From: Ariolimax columbianus
Lineage: Eukaryota > Mollusca > Gastropoda > Stylommatophora > Arionidae
Assembly: GCA_036924085.1 (NCBI GenBank)
Contig: JAVGWX010000001.1
Location: 6,236,681-6,300,680 of the forward strand
Direction: 5' to 3'
Length of the DNA: 64,000 bases
Below, one piece after another: positions 21,673 to 33,395 of this stretch. The notes under the pieces were generated by a model, which saw nothing but the letters and a program-made list of their open reading frames with translations, had not been told where the DNA came from and searched no databases. Both the position numbers and the translations under genes were made by a program. The first letter of the stretch is position 1. Each line of letters starts with the position of its first letter.

Positions 21673-22816
21673 CTACACAAACACTAACATCTGCACACAC
21701 TCTCCCATTTCAGACGCGCCAGAAAGTAATGGATGGTGTTAGACTGAATCATACTCAACGACCTACCAGACAAAAGAAGTAATTGAAGGATGGAAACAAC
21801 ATATGTTGACATGTTATATATGCATATTTTGTTCAGAAGCACTTTCCCAAGGCGCGGCATATTCTTGAATAAATAGAAGACCCTTTCAAGCTGGTGAAAA
21901 TTACTTGTCAGACTTCACAACAAAGGCACTCGACACAAACAGGTATACAGTGTAAAATAATATGAAGCAAGGTCTTGACTGACGAACGTACACCTCTTCC
22001 AATAACATCGTTCCTATGAGACAAGATAGCTCTAGCTAGTGCGAAGGTAAACCAGAACACAGTAGCAACGCGGCAGCTTTATTATATAAACACAATGCAA
22101 TAGTTGTCGCTTTCTTTTATTGCCTGTTGTAATAAGAGTCTGAGGTCACCACCGTATAGTTTGAATTCATGCAGATTGCTTCATTCCATATCATGTACTC
22201 CAATAGGTTTTTGTAGTTGTTGATTTTGTGATGACGATTTTGCGAGCTCTACGCACAAACCTTTCTAGTCGTGTTTAAGAAGCACAAAGAAGAGCGGTAT
22301 GAGTCATTGAGATGTAGATAGTTCGACGAGTGGGGCCCAGCTTGTCTAAACAAAGGAACAAACAAAGGAACAAACAAAGGGGGTCTTGGAGAAGTCACTG
22401 GTAAACAGCGAATTTTTTATAAACAAAACCAGAGCGAGAAGATACGTTTAGCTACATCAAAAGGCACACCGTCAATTTGAAAACAGTTATAAAAGACAAA
22501 CGTGCTGCAGAAGGAAAAAGTTTATAAGTTGGAAGATATCTTCAAGAGATGGATAGAAAAAGCCTGTAAGGTTGCATTATGAAAAAGGTATAGGACGTTG
22601 GAGATCTATTACAGGCGAGTATACACGTGACAACGGCAGCTGATTTGATGTTGTAGGCGCAAGCCATGATCTGAGTAAGGAGCCATAGTCCCATTTCTGT
22701 CCCACCCAACACAAGCCCACAGGGTGTCCATACCAAGTGCCAGCACAGAACAAAACAACATAAGCCAATAACAGAGCAGCCCATTTAAAATCAACTAAAA
22801 TATGGTGTATGGCCTA
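21673..22816. other. No gene seen
   Basis: Contains a short triplication of ACAAACAAAGGA at about 22345-22382. An 80-codon minus-strand frame at 22542-22784 shows no recognisable domain. Confidence 0.4.
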
Positions 22817-22985
22817 TCAGGAAAGGTAGTACCTGTAATGCACTGTAAGGTAGGGTAGTACCTCTAATGGACATTCAGGTAGGGTAGTACCTCTAATGCA
22901 CTGTCAGGTAGGGTAGTACCTCTAATGGACTGTCAGCGAGAGCAGTACCTCCAATGGACTGTCAGGTAGGATAGTACCTCTAATG
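22817..22985. repeat. Minisatellite, 29-bp unit, ~6 copies
   Basis: Units contain AGGTAGGGTAGTACCTCTAA followed by TGGACTGTC. Confidence 0.9.
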
Positions 22986-23148
22986 GCGGCAATGTATTGC
23001 CCTATCTTAGGTAATGTGTCCATTATTGTACCTCACCTGGCACTCAACTCAACTCTCACAAACTTGAAGTATAAGATTATCTTGTACAACTTTCTTTCTG
23101 ATATTGAGTACACTTTGCATGTTCCACAGAGAAAATAACAAAGCAATT

Positions 23149-23193
23149 CCCCCCCCCCCTCCTCTTTCCCCCCCCCCCCCCCCCCCCCCCCCC
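23149..23193. repeat. Poly(C) tract with flanking (CA)n
   Basis: Two C runs, ~10 and ~29 bases long, are separated by TCCTCTTT. They are followed by an interrupted CA-rich stretch to about 23235. The minus strand is a long G run able in principle to form a quadruplex. Confidence 0.95.
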
Positions 23194-23602
23194 ATACACT
23201 CAAACACACACACAAACACATACACACACAAAACAAATATCTCGCTTTTCTATTTATATATTTTCTATTATAAATTCACTCTGAACATCGTCGTATTTTT
23301 CCAGAATTTGATGTTTAAATATCAGCAGGCAATTATCTTGTACTTTTTTCCTGACGCAATTTGGCGACTTGAGGTGAAAATCTGTGAAGTGGGTCTGCTC
23401 CCTTACTGTCATGCTGGGCTGCGTGTTGCCAGCTCTGTCGGTATGAGAGCGTACAATAACTGCATTATCTTTCTTCGAAACACATTCTTGACATGTGTGC
23501 TCAAATAAAAGGCGAACGCGTTTTATGCGAGAGTTACCGTCTGAACTGCGCGAGTAATTTCAGATTCGCGAACACAAAGACCATTATCTTCATACAAATT
23601 CA

Positions 23603-23700
23603 GTAGATGGTCGAGTGGTTTGGATGTCTGTCCTCTGACTACGAGAAAGTGGCTTCAAAACCTCCGTAAGACATGTTTAAAAAAATTACAGGTAAAATAA
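23603..23700 (+). mobile_element. Degraded tRNA-derived SINE head
   Basis: GATGGTCGAGTGGTTTGGAT matches an A box of Ser/Leu-type tRNAs. A weak B-box-like GTGGCTTCAAAACC lies about 36 bp on, followed by A-rich sequence. Only the head can be supported. Confidence 0.4.
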
Positions 23701-24218
23701 AAACCATGCATGTACAGTTTGTGCTAACTGCACGGGCAAGCGGCCTTAGATCCCCAAATCTATTAATACTTCTAGTAGAGCAGGACACAAGAAGCAAGCT
23801 CCGTAATAGTCTTATAGTTATTTGAATACACGTGTGTGACAGGTTGCGAGATGTTTCTATTAAGACGACTACAGCAACAGTTAATCGTTAAAAATATATA
23901 CAAGAAAATAAACAGCCTGAAAAGTTCATAGTTGCATAAGCTTAGACTTGAAAATAATGGACACCCTTGTTCTTTGCATTGATGTTTATTGTCCAGCATT
24001 GCTCTGTGCTATTGCTCACCAGTTTTCAATTTGTTTGAGAGTTCATTAACATTGACAGTAGCCTTCTTAATGTTGACCGTCAAAAGAGAAGAAATGCTAG
24101 ATCGTTTGTTTTCATGGTAAGTGAGGCTGGTTCAATTCTCGGCCACGACACACCTCAACTAATTTAGCTGTAAATGAAAGAATGACTTAATTAAGGAAAG
24201 CTATGCAGCGAGTCATGC

Positions 24219-25155
24219 TACATCATCTCAGTAAAAGGTGAGACCTAGTACATAACTGGTGGCATCACTCAGTAAAAGGTCAGACCTAGTGCATAACTGG
24301 TAACATAACTCAGTAAAAGGTAAGATCTAGTACATAACTGGTGACATCACTTATTAAAAGGTAAGATCTAGTACATAACTGGTGGCATCACCCAGTAAAA
24401 GGTAAGATCTAGTACATAACTGGTGACATCATCTCAGTAAAAGGTGAGACCTAGTACATAACTGGTGACATCACTCAGTAAAAGGTCAGATCTAGTACAT
24501 AACTGGTGACATCACTAAGTAAATAGTAAGATCTAGTACAAAATTGGTGACATCACCCAGTAAAAGGTAAGATCTAGTACATAACTGGTGACATCACTCA
24601 GTAAAAAGTAAGATCTAGTACATAACTGGTGACATCACTTAGTAAAAGCTAAGATCTAGTACAAAACTGGTGACATCACTCAGTAAAAGGTAAGATCTAG
24701 TACAAAACTGGTGACATCACCCAGTAAAAGGTAAGATCTAGTACATAACTGGTGACATCACTTAGTAAAAGCTAAGATCTAGTACAAAACTGGTGACATC
24801 ACTCAGTAAAAGGTAAGATCTAGTACAACACTGGTGACATCACTTAGTAAACGCTAAGATCTAGTACAAAACTGGTGACATCACCCAGTAAAAGGTAAGA
24901 TCTAGTACAAAACTGGTGACATCACGTAGTAAAAGGTAAGATCTAGTACATAACTGGTGACATCACCCAGTAAAAGGTAAGATCTAGTACATAACTGGTG
25001 ACATCACTTAGTGAAAAGCAAGATCAAGTACAAAACTGGTGACATCACCCAGTAAAAAGTAAGATCTAGTACATAACTGGTGACATCACTTAGTAAAAAG
25101 TAAGATCTAGTACATAACTGGTGACATCACTTAGTAAAAAGTAAGATCAAGTACA
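24219..25155. repeat. Minisatellite, 41-bp unit, ~23 copies
   Basis: Units contain GGTGACATCACTCAGTAAAA, then GGTAAGATCTAGTACATAAC and T. Variants include ACCTAG/ATCTAG, ATAACT/AAAACT and CCCAG/CTTAG. There are no unique spacers, so it is not a CRISPR array. Confidence 0.95.
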
Positions 25156-25537
25156 AACGAGTCTCTATTACTTGATGCCCGACAGGTGTCGTGTGTAGAA
25201 CAACTGTTACTCTGACCAACTCATTTCTCCTCACTGCTTCAAGGTGCTGTATGTACACGTATCTCCATGTGTTCTAGCAGGGCCTGTCACTTGTACAAGT
25301 GATCCATTTCTGCAAGCGAGCATGTCCCATTTAGGCGTAAGAGCTGACCAGTTTATGCCATTGGAAATATTTGCTAGCAATGCATATGTGATCCATAATA
25401 ATTATGAGCCGATGTAAAAACAATCGAAGAGTGGTTTCTCTATGTCATTAACATAGATCACTGTGGTCTTTCTGACGGCTAACGTTTGACAATTCTCGCA
25501 AAATGTCCTACTGTTATTTGACATTATTATCATTGCT
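25156..25537. other. No gene seen
   Basis: Unique sequence between the 41-bp array and the SINE-like element. No motif was recognised. Confidence 0.4.
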
Positions 25538-25735
25538 GGGGTAGTCGAGTGGTTGTTAGGCAGAGGACTACAGGCTGCTTCGTTAATGATGTCGCCACGT
25601 CGTGTGCTTGGTTTGCGCGTTTATTTCACCAACAGAAAAACAAAATATGCTTTACCGGGGATTCGAAACGCTGCCTTTCTGGTCAGCAGGCAGGCAACGA
25701 ACCCGTTCGGCGCTCGTCACTGGTAAACTGAAGCC
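25538..25735 (-). mobile_element. SINE-like element, copy 2
   Basis: It pairs with 3785-3980. The + strand begins GGGGTAGTCGAGTGGTTGTT, a tRNA-head-like A box. The minus strand at the other end has CCGAACGGGTTCGTT (A-box-like) and GTTTCGAATCCCC (B-box-like) about 30 bp apart. The element therefore carries tRNA-like signals on both strands. I have assigned minus because it has both boxes. Confidence 0.55.
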
Positions 25736-25764
25736 ATACAAATGGCGATTGCTCTCCGTACATA

Positions 25765-26445
25765 CCTATAACGTATAGATAATACTTGTATACATACCTA
25801 CACACCCACATACATACTTACATACCTACGCACTTACATACCTACACACGTACAATCCTACATACCATCACAACTTGACATCTACATACCTACACACCTA
25901 CAAATCTATATAACTACATACCTAGATACATACACGCCTACATACATACCTACACATCTACGTACCTACATACCAACATACACATATACCTACAGACATA
26001 CCTGCATACCTACACACTTTACAAACATACCTACATCCCAAACTAAGCAATATATACACACTTACATACATACCTGCATTCCTACACATCTACACAGCTC
26101 ATTAATTCCCATAATTACCTACATACATACACACTTATACACTTACATACATACCTACACACCTATATTCATGTACATACTTAAATACCTACACACTTAT
26201 ATACCTACACATCTGCATACCTACACACCTACATACATACCTGCATTCCTACACATCTACACAGCTCATTAATTCCCATAATTACCTACATACATACACA
26301 CTTATACACTTACATACATACCTACACACCTATATTCATGTACATACTTAAATACCTACACACTTATATACCTACACATCTGCATACCTACACACCTACA
26401 TACATACATACACACTAACACACCTACATTCCTACAAACACGAAT
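25765..26445. repeat. (TACA/TACC)n cryptic tetranucleotide array
   Basis: Interrupted CATA/CCTA/CACA steps. It includes an apparently perfect 167-bp tandem duplication: 26064-26230 and 26231-26397. Confidence 0.9.
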
Positions 26446-26689
26446 ATCTTTAAGCTTGACAGAATATTGAGACTAGCATCACAGTGGTTATCACTGATAA
26501 AAAAAGATCCCATACGTAATGCACATTGTATAAGGGGCAGCCTTATAGCAACTAGAAGGAAGGACTTTACTGGGAATCTGGGGGAAGGAAGACTAACGTC
26601 TAGACACGCACGCCATACTGATCACACATGCTAGTCTGGGTCAGGTAAAATATACTGGCCAAGAACCTTACATCGGCTTCCTCGTAGAC
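26446..26689. other. No gene seen
   Basis: Unique sequence without recognisable motifs. Confidence 0.4.
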
Positions 26690-26915
26690 ATCACTGTGAA
26701 CGGGCTGTTATTATGGCAGCCTGGCTAACTGGGCGAGAGATCGAGTGATCCCCGTGGTAGTGAACGGCACGTAGATAAAGCCAAGCATAGCACAACCGAA
26801 TGGAGGACCCCGGTCCACCTTCACCAGCACGCTCGGGATGTTAAGAAAACTACTGCAACCCGCCACTTAACGTCCTTTTCAGGACGCACAAAAGAGTAAA
26901 TCTACTCATTGTGGC
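26690..26915. mobile_element. Dispersed repeat of unknown type, copy 1
   Basis: It matches 49375-49580 in the same orientation. Shared landmarks are CACGCTCGGGA, GCCTGCCACTGAACG versus ACCCGCCACTTAACG, and GCACAAAAGAGTAAA followed by ACTCATTGTGG. It ends immediately before the (CAA)n tract. No coding motif identifies the element. Confidence 0.6.
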
Positions 26916-26922
26916 CATTCGA

Positions 26923-27277
26923 AACAACAACGATAACAACGAAACAACAATGAAACAACAACAACAACGATACAATTACAACAACAACTACAACAATAAC
27001 AAAAAAAACAACATCAACCACAACAACAACGAAACAACAACAACAGCAACAACAACTACACCAACACCAACAACAACCACGAAATAACAACAACAACTAC
27101 AACAAAACAACAACAACGAAACAACAACAATAACAACAAAAACAACAACGAATCAACAAAACAAAAGCAACACAGCAACGAAACAACAAAACAAAAGCAA
27201 CACAGCAACGAAACAACAACAACAACGAAACAATAACAAAAACAACAGCAACAAAACAACAACATCGACAACAACAG
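26923..27277. repeat. (CAA)n-type trinucleotide tract
   Basis: Interrupted AAC/ACA/CAA sequence over ~350 bp, with a local repeat of GAAACAACAAAACAAAAGCA near 27140-27200. Val/Cys-rich minus-strand frames here are artefacts. Confidence 0.9.
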
Positions 27278-27677
27278 GGAATCTGGAGCAAAGAAGAAAC
27301 GTGCACGACAGAAGGAACGACTTGATGGTGAGCTTGGGATCAAGAAGAAATGTGCACTACAAGTAACACTACTAACCATCAGACAACCGTTTATCCACTA
27401 TGAGCACCCACAATTTGAGGAAGAATTCCGTTCTGTCTTTGGCTCTAGCAGGGCAGCACCCATATGCCTTTCGCCATTCATTTCTCTCAAATCAGTGAAG
27501 GACTCTATTCATTGTCCTGTCTATCTGTTAGCTCTACTTTCTCAGCCAAGCAGTCCTATGATATCATCGCTGATAACCACAAGGAAATTATGTCAGGCAG
27601 ATCCAACAATGAATGGCTTTCATCTGTTTGATCTGTATGTTTTGCGCAGAAGATGGTGGAGGAAGCTAGCCGGATGA
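27237..27677 (+). CDS. Uncharacterised open frame following the CAA tract
   Basis: The frame opens after a stop at 27234 and runs 146 codons to the TGA ending at 27677. It starts in Gln/Asn codons of the CAA tract. It then reads ESGAKKKRARQKERLDGELG, and the following ~100 residues include FIHYEHPQFEEEFRSVFG, and ends RRRWWRKLAG. The front is strongly basic. There is no ATG before the frame leaves the repeat, so it would have to be an exon or a broken frame. No family was recognised. An open frame of this length can occur by chance in such DNA. Confidence 0.2.
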   Translation, partial: QKQQQQNNNIDNNRESGAKKKRARQKERLDGELGIKKKCALQVTLLTIRQPFIHYEHPQFEEEFRSVFGSSRAAPICLSPFISLKSVKDSIHCPVYLLALLSQPSSPMISSLITTRKLCQADPTMNGFHLFDLYVLRRRWWRKLAG

Positions 27678-28227
27678 CAGCCGCAACAACCGTAGTGACA
27701 GCATGTTGCTGACCGTCTATAAGAAACAACGCTGTAGCTTATCTTGGAAAGTAAATTTCGTCCTCGCTCTCCGGATAAAGATGTTGATAAGTGTGATGAA
27801 TGTTTATAATTTGTGTGTGGAATGAAGGAGAAGCAGTACTACATGAAACAATGTCCATCTATGTTTGCCGACAGTTTGTGGATAATTTTATCTTATCCAT
27901 CGACAGCGGCTTTGCGATATGAAAATCTATATCTCAGAACTGAAACACAAGCAACAGATAAACACATCACGGAACATTCTAGACAATATCACTTAGATAA
28001 CGATACATGTGGAAACATTTCAGACACTGCTGTGATGGATGACGTGGTAGGGACCTCCTTGTACTAGGTCTAAGACTGTGATGTAGTGGTGAGGTCCTCT
28101 TCTTGCTATCTTTGACACTCTAGCAGAAAGTCGGGTGTTTATTTGTTTGCATCTCGGTAGACTAAAGCGTGCTGATATGGGAGCTAAGACGCCATATTTT
28201 CGCAATGAGGGGAAAAAACATTCTACC
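27678..28227. other. No gene seen
   Basis: No recognisable motif. An 84-codon frame at 27813-28067 has no domain signature. Confidence 0.4.
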
Positions 28228-28512
28228 ACTGACCTGACGAGCGCGTGCTCTAACAACTCTGACCTGACAAGCGAGTGCTCTAACCACTTTGACCTGAAAA
28301 GCGCGTGCTCTAACCACTTTGACGTGACAATCATGTGCTCTAACCATTCGCACGTGAATATCACGAGCTTTAACCACTCTGACGTGAAAAGCACGGGGGT
28401 CTTTAACCTCTCTGACATGACAATCATGAGCTTTATCCGTTCTGACGTGACAACTATGCCCTCTGTTCTTCGTGACATGGCAACCTGTCGCTATATCCAC
28501 TGCGACTTAACA
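28228..28512. repeat. Minisatellite, ~30-bp unit, ~9 copies
   Basis: Degenerate units with CTCTAACCACTCTGACGTGA followed by a variable AAAGCACG-like part. Open frames on both strands (126 and 152 codons) come from the multiple-of-three unit. Confidence 0.85.
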
Positions 28513-28714
28513 TGAACGCGCCATAACCACTATGGCGAAAGAGGTAAGTACTTTACAACTCTGCCGATCACTTCCATTGTCAATAGTCAAGGTGTATTCA
28601 TTAGCTGAACAATCATCAACAAATGTGGACGCCATTTCTTGTTAGGTGCCGGCGAACAGAATCAAAGTTATCTGGCGAGAAAGGCATTTACACATATAAT
28701 GTGACAAGAGACAA

Positions 28715-29544
28715 GAGACACAGAGAGAGACAGAGAGAGATAGAGAGACAGAGAGAGACGGACAGACGGACGAGTAGGAGAGAGAGAGACGGACAGACGC
28801 ACAAGTAGGAGAGAGAGAAGGACGGACAGACGAGTAGGGGAGAGAGAGACGGACAGACGGACAGGCAGACGAGTAGGAGAGAGAGAGTGAGAGAGAGACG
28901 GACAGACGAACAAGTAGGAGAGAGAGAGAGAGACGGAAAGACGGACAAGTAGGAGAGAGAGAGAGACGGACAGACGCACAAGTAGGAGAGAGAGACGGAC
29001 AGACAGACGAGTAGGAGAGAGAGAGAGAAAGAGAGAGATAGAGAGACAGACAGACGGACAGACAGACGAGTAGGCGAGAGACAGACGTACAGACGGACGA
29101 GTAGAAAAGAGAGAGAGACGGATAGACGGACGAGTAGGAGAGAGAGAAACGGACAGACAGACGAGTAGGATAGAGAGACGGACAGACAGACGAGTAGGAG
29201 AGAGAGACAGAGAGAGGGATGACGGACGAGTAGGAAAGAGAGAGACGAACAGACAGACGAGTAGGAGAGAAAGAGACGGACGAGTGTGCGAGAGAGAGAG
29301 AGAGAGACGGACAGACGGACGGGTATTATAAAGAGATACGTACAGACAGACGAGTAAGAGAGATATACGAACTGACGGACGAGTAGGAGAGAGAGAGACG
29401 GATAGACAGTCTAGGAAAGAGAGAGACGAACTGACGGACGAGTATGAGGGAGAGAGAGACGGATAGACGGACATACAGACGAATATGAGAGAGAGACGGA
29501 CAGAAAGAGGAGTAGAAGAGATAGACGGATAGACGGACGAGTAG

Positions 29545-29577
<33 letters not shown>

Positions 29578-29580
29578 CCA
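28715..29580. repeat. GA-rich minisatellite with a GACGAGTAGGAGA core
   Basis: Irregular units of ~25-40 bp combine (AG)n runs with GACGGACAGACGGACGAGTA. The minus strand is Ser/Leu/Arg-rich and open for up to 268 codons, which is an artefact. A purer (AG)n run is at 29545-29577. Confidence 0.9.
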
Positions 29581-30889
29581 CAGCGAGCCAGAGAAAGAGA
29601 AAGGAAAGTAGAGGATGTGATACATCATAAAAAAGAAAGAGAGTGTTTGTAAGACATGTCTGCAGTATTACACCACTATCACTATTATAACACATTTTAT
29701 TGATTACATTCGGGAAACTTGATTATTTGTTATTGTCCTGTTTGCCCTGTCTCTTAGAAAGAACTTGTGGTCTTAACGTCTGCAATCTCTGTTGACATGC
29801 CCGCGTAAAGCTACACTTGACCTATGTGTGTTTGGACACGCAAACAGGCAGACAACGAAATGAACAATAACAGATTTCCGCGCAACTTCCACTTCGGGTG
29901 CCTACCCGTCTCCCAACAAATAGTCGATCCAGATCACTTCTCCATTTGGCTTTCTCGAACTTATTTTTATAAGCGCAACGCTTCAACAGTTGTTGTATTA
30001 TTATTCTTGTGATGCTTGAAATCTGGCGCGTGCAAACAGCAGCTGCAGTAGAACTCAGCACTGGGCGGCGATGTTGTCACTGTTGATAGTGTAGCTCAAA
30101 CAACTAAATGCGACAATTATCATGTCCATTGGCTACACATGTTTCAGCTCTTTGATTGCCATGGAAGATATTGTGTGTGTAAATACAGTTAAAGATTTAA
30201 TGAGGTTTTGAAACTATGCGGTGAGAAAGCTCTGTTAGAACCTTGGCAACAGTCCAGAAGGGATATGAGCGTGCATTTATCTGAGATTACGAGCCTATAG
30301 TGTTAGTAGAATACAGAGACAGCAATTTCTAGGTATTTATCTGAATAGAACAGTTGAAGCATGAATGAAAGCTAAGTAGGGGACTTATAATACCGGCTCA
30401 CCACGTGATGTGTTGTCGTGGTTACTGAAATGATTATGCTAGCTAGGTAGTTCTGCTAGTGGTTTCTCAGTTGAAGAGAGCAGGCGCATTGTAACTCTTC
30501 AAGTATGCGGTAACACGCGATTCAAGAGGGGTGCGCATGGAATCAACAATTTCATTAAGTTAAACTATTGTGAAAAGACCAGTCGAAATGATGGATATGT
30601 GCTACATTTGGAGTGAATAGATGAATCAATCACTTAGCTAGTGTCGGAGAATGATCAACCACTTCAGATGATATTGCACTTGATGATGATGACTAATCAA
30701 CCTACAATGGGCCAAAATGTGCCAAGATTATTGAGCAATTGCACTTGTGCCATCTACGCAATGCGACAGGAACAGCAGTTAGATGAATGAATGCCAACCA
30801 GAAAAAAAAAACAAGAATCCAACCAGAATAAAAAACCAGGTCATTTATTTTGACCAGGTCGATTGAAGCTTTGGAGCCGATCCATCTAG
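29581..30889. other. No gene seen
   Basis: About 1.3 kb of mostly unique sequence. A short direct repeat of ACCAGAAAAA/ACCAGAATAA lies near 30797-30830. No protein motifs were found on either strand. Confidence 0.4.
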
Positions 30890-31490
30890 AATGCCTATCT
30901 TTTGATGGCTATGTAGAATGTGGACTGTGTACATCAGGCATGCTAGGAAAATAAACTACTCCCATACAAGGTGCCTCCGTACATTGTTCAAAGTAAAGTG
31001 GCAGGAGAGGGTACCAGACACCGGGATCATCATGAAGGTAAAAATGCCGAGCATCCACACACTGTTGCAGAAGACCCAGATTAGGTGGGCCGGCCATGTC
31101 GTGCGCATGTCAGACAACTGTATCCCAAATCAACTAATGTGTGGTAGCTGAAAGATGGTCTGCGTCAAGCCGGTGGCCAAAAGAAGCGTTTCAAAGACTC
31201 CCTCAGAGTATCTCTTACACGCTTCAGCATTGATGCAAACGCATGGTAATGTCTCGCACAGGGCCACAAGGCATGGCGCAGAACCACCATCAGAGGCACC
31301 ACCATTGCTGAGGAGCACCGGACCTTAGAATCACAGAAAAAATGCACCGCGTAAAGACAAAACAACCGACACCAACTTGTCCATTCTGACATTAAATGCT
31401 ACGTATCTGGAAGGATTTTCCGTGCCAGAATCGGACTATACAGTCACCTCCGAACTCACTGGTGAGGTGCAGCACAACATGTGTGACTGG
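30890..31490 (+). pseudogene. LINE RT C-terminus with terminal zinc finger (dead)
   Basis: The + strand reads HTRCLRTLFKVKWQERVPDT at about 30960-31020, then MPSIHTLLQKTQIRWAGHVV and RM. After a frameshift comes GGQKKRFKDSLRVSLTRFSI and DANAW with a stop. Near 31395-31455 it reads KCYVSGRIFRARIGLYSHLR and TH. This is the C-terminal end of an endonuclease/reverse-transcriptase LINE common in molluscs and flatworms, which normally ends in a CxxC...HxxxH finger. Here the second Cys of the finger is Ser. Stops and frameshifts make it a 5'-truncated, dead copy. The WQERVPDT segment is homologous to WGDRVINAEV, the seed of the 36-bp array at 38.7 kb. Confidence 0.8.
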
Positions 31491-32107
31491 TCATCATCGC
31501 TTGTGATGGACATCTACTATTATTATTAGAATGTGTATGATAGCTGACAGCACTCCCAGTCAAGAGTGCATTGCACAGTCTACGTTTCTAAACAATTGTA
31601 TATGCAAGATGGGCTGTTCCTGTCCTAACCCTGCCTCACACTCCTCCCCCAAAGTGGGGATCATAGGAAGTGAAGAATGATAGGACATAAACCTTACAAG
31701 CATGACTGCGTCGGCTTTTAACGAGCATTGACCATTATCACGTAAAATAGGTCACAATAACCCAATAAAACAAAAACGTACAAAGGGAGCTGGTACAGAC
31801 TTCCTGTAACGGATCAACTACAGTTGAGGCTACATGCTCAGTAAGGAGCGTATTGGGGAGCACCAGACAGGTCTTAACTGTAATATCTTCTGCCCATACC
31901 TAGCTACCAATTATCTAACCTTAACATACATGTGTCCATGATTGCCTTACTGAACTCATAACTAACTAGTGATTACAACACTTGATCCCTCTATTATTCG
32001 TCTTTACCTGAGACAATATTTATTACCAACACAATAAGGGAATAATACACTCATAATAGTTATAGCAAGTAGCATTTACCTGCACTGATATTGGCTGACA
32101 GAATCGG
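31491..32107. other. No gene seen
   Basis: Starts with an ATT-rich LINE-end-like stretch (TATTATTATTAG), then unique sequence with no coding signal. Confidence 0.4.
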
Positions 32108-32717
32108 CTCAGGCCAGGCACTTCTTGCAACGTCTTAGAACTAATCAGGCCAGGCACTTCTTAGAACTAATCAGGCCAGGCACTTCTTGCAACGTCTTAG
32201 AACTAATCAGGCCAGGCACTTCTTGCAACGTCTTAGAACTAATCAGGCCAGGCACTTCTTGCAACGTCTTAGAACTAATCAGGCAAGGAACTTCTTGCAA
32301 CGTCTTAGAACTAATCAGGCCAGGCACTTCTTGCAACGTCTTAGAACTAATCAGGCCAGGCACTTCTTAGAACTAATCAGGCCAGGCACTTCTTGCAACG
32401 TCTTAGAACTAATCAGGCCAGGCACTTCTTGCAACGTCTTAGAACTAATCAGGCCAGGAACTTCTTAGAACTAATCAGGCCAGGCACATCTTGCAACGTT
32501 TTAGAACTAATCAGGCCAGGCACTTCTTGCTACGTCTTAGAACTAATCAGGTCAGGAACTTCTTGCAACGTCTTAGAACTAATCAGGCCAGGCACATCTT
32601 GCAACGTTTTAGAACTAATCAGGCCAGGCACTTCTTGCAACGTCTTAGAACTAATCAGGCCAGTCACTTCTTACAACGTCTTAGAACTAATCAGGCCAGG
32701 CACTTTTTGCAACGTCA
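32108..32717. repeat. Minisatellite, 36-bp unit with 26-bp variants, ~17 copies
   Basis: Full units contain AGAACTAATCAGGCCAGGCA, CTTCTTGCAACGTCTT. Three units lack the ten bases GCAACGTCTT. Open frames in several phases are artefacts. Confidence 0.95.
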
Positions 32718-33301
32718 CCGTTTCTTGGGTTGGACGAGATCAGAGAGAAGACACTTTTATGTTTCATCGACTTGCAACTTGCATCTAATCCTGACATGTT
32801 TCTGGTGAGTTTTTAATTGGTTCCTCTGGGAATATTATCAGTTGTTGATGTCTGAAACTATTTGTGATTAGTTCGTGAATCTTGAGGATGTGTCTTTGGC
32901 AGCTGATACAGATGATCTTTTGATATATCAAGACGTACGAGGAAGAGGTACAATGTCAGACTTCTAAATTGGCACAGTTTTACTTGGAGCACAGTGTCGA
33001 TTCCCACCTCGTTGACCAGACTGCTGTAACACAGAATAAATTGTAAAAGTGAAGTTTGGTTTTGGTCACTGTTTTGTATGACTTTAATTATGGCTCCAAC
33101 TAGTGTCGGCTACAGCCTTTTTTGTCGTGACGTCACTAAATAGTTTTTACATTCTGCAACAACTGGCATAGCACAGTAGGGCTCCAGGGACATGTGACCA
33201 CACCACTCTGTGCTCTTACTGGAGATCTAATAGACATATCAGTTGTACAAGTTCAGTTGACGCATTTGTACACCTTTAAAATGTCTAAGACCAGGATGCG
33301 T
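32718..33301. other. No gene seen
   Basis: Unique sequence without a recognised motif. Confidence 0.4.
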
Positions 33302-33395
33302 CTTACATTCTTTGGCGTCTTACATTCTATGGCGTCTTACATTCTATGGCGTCTTACATCCTATGGCGTCTTACATTCTATGGCGTCTTACATTC
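33302..33395. repeat. Minisatellite, 18-bp unit, 5 copies
   Basis: Repeats of CATTCTATGGCGTCTTAC. Confidence 0.95.

Noticed and set aside
24118..24165. SINE head with a GGTTCAATTCTCGG B box
   Set aside because: No A box at the right distance and no second copy.
24219..25155. Regular direct repeats that look like a CRISPR array
   Set aside because: Repeats are contiguous, there are no unique spacers, no cas genes exist and the organism is an animal.
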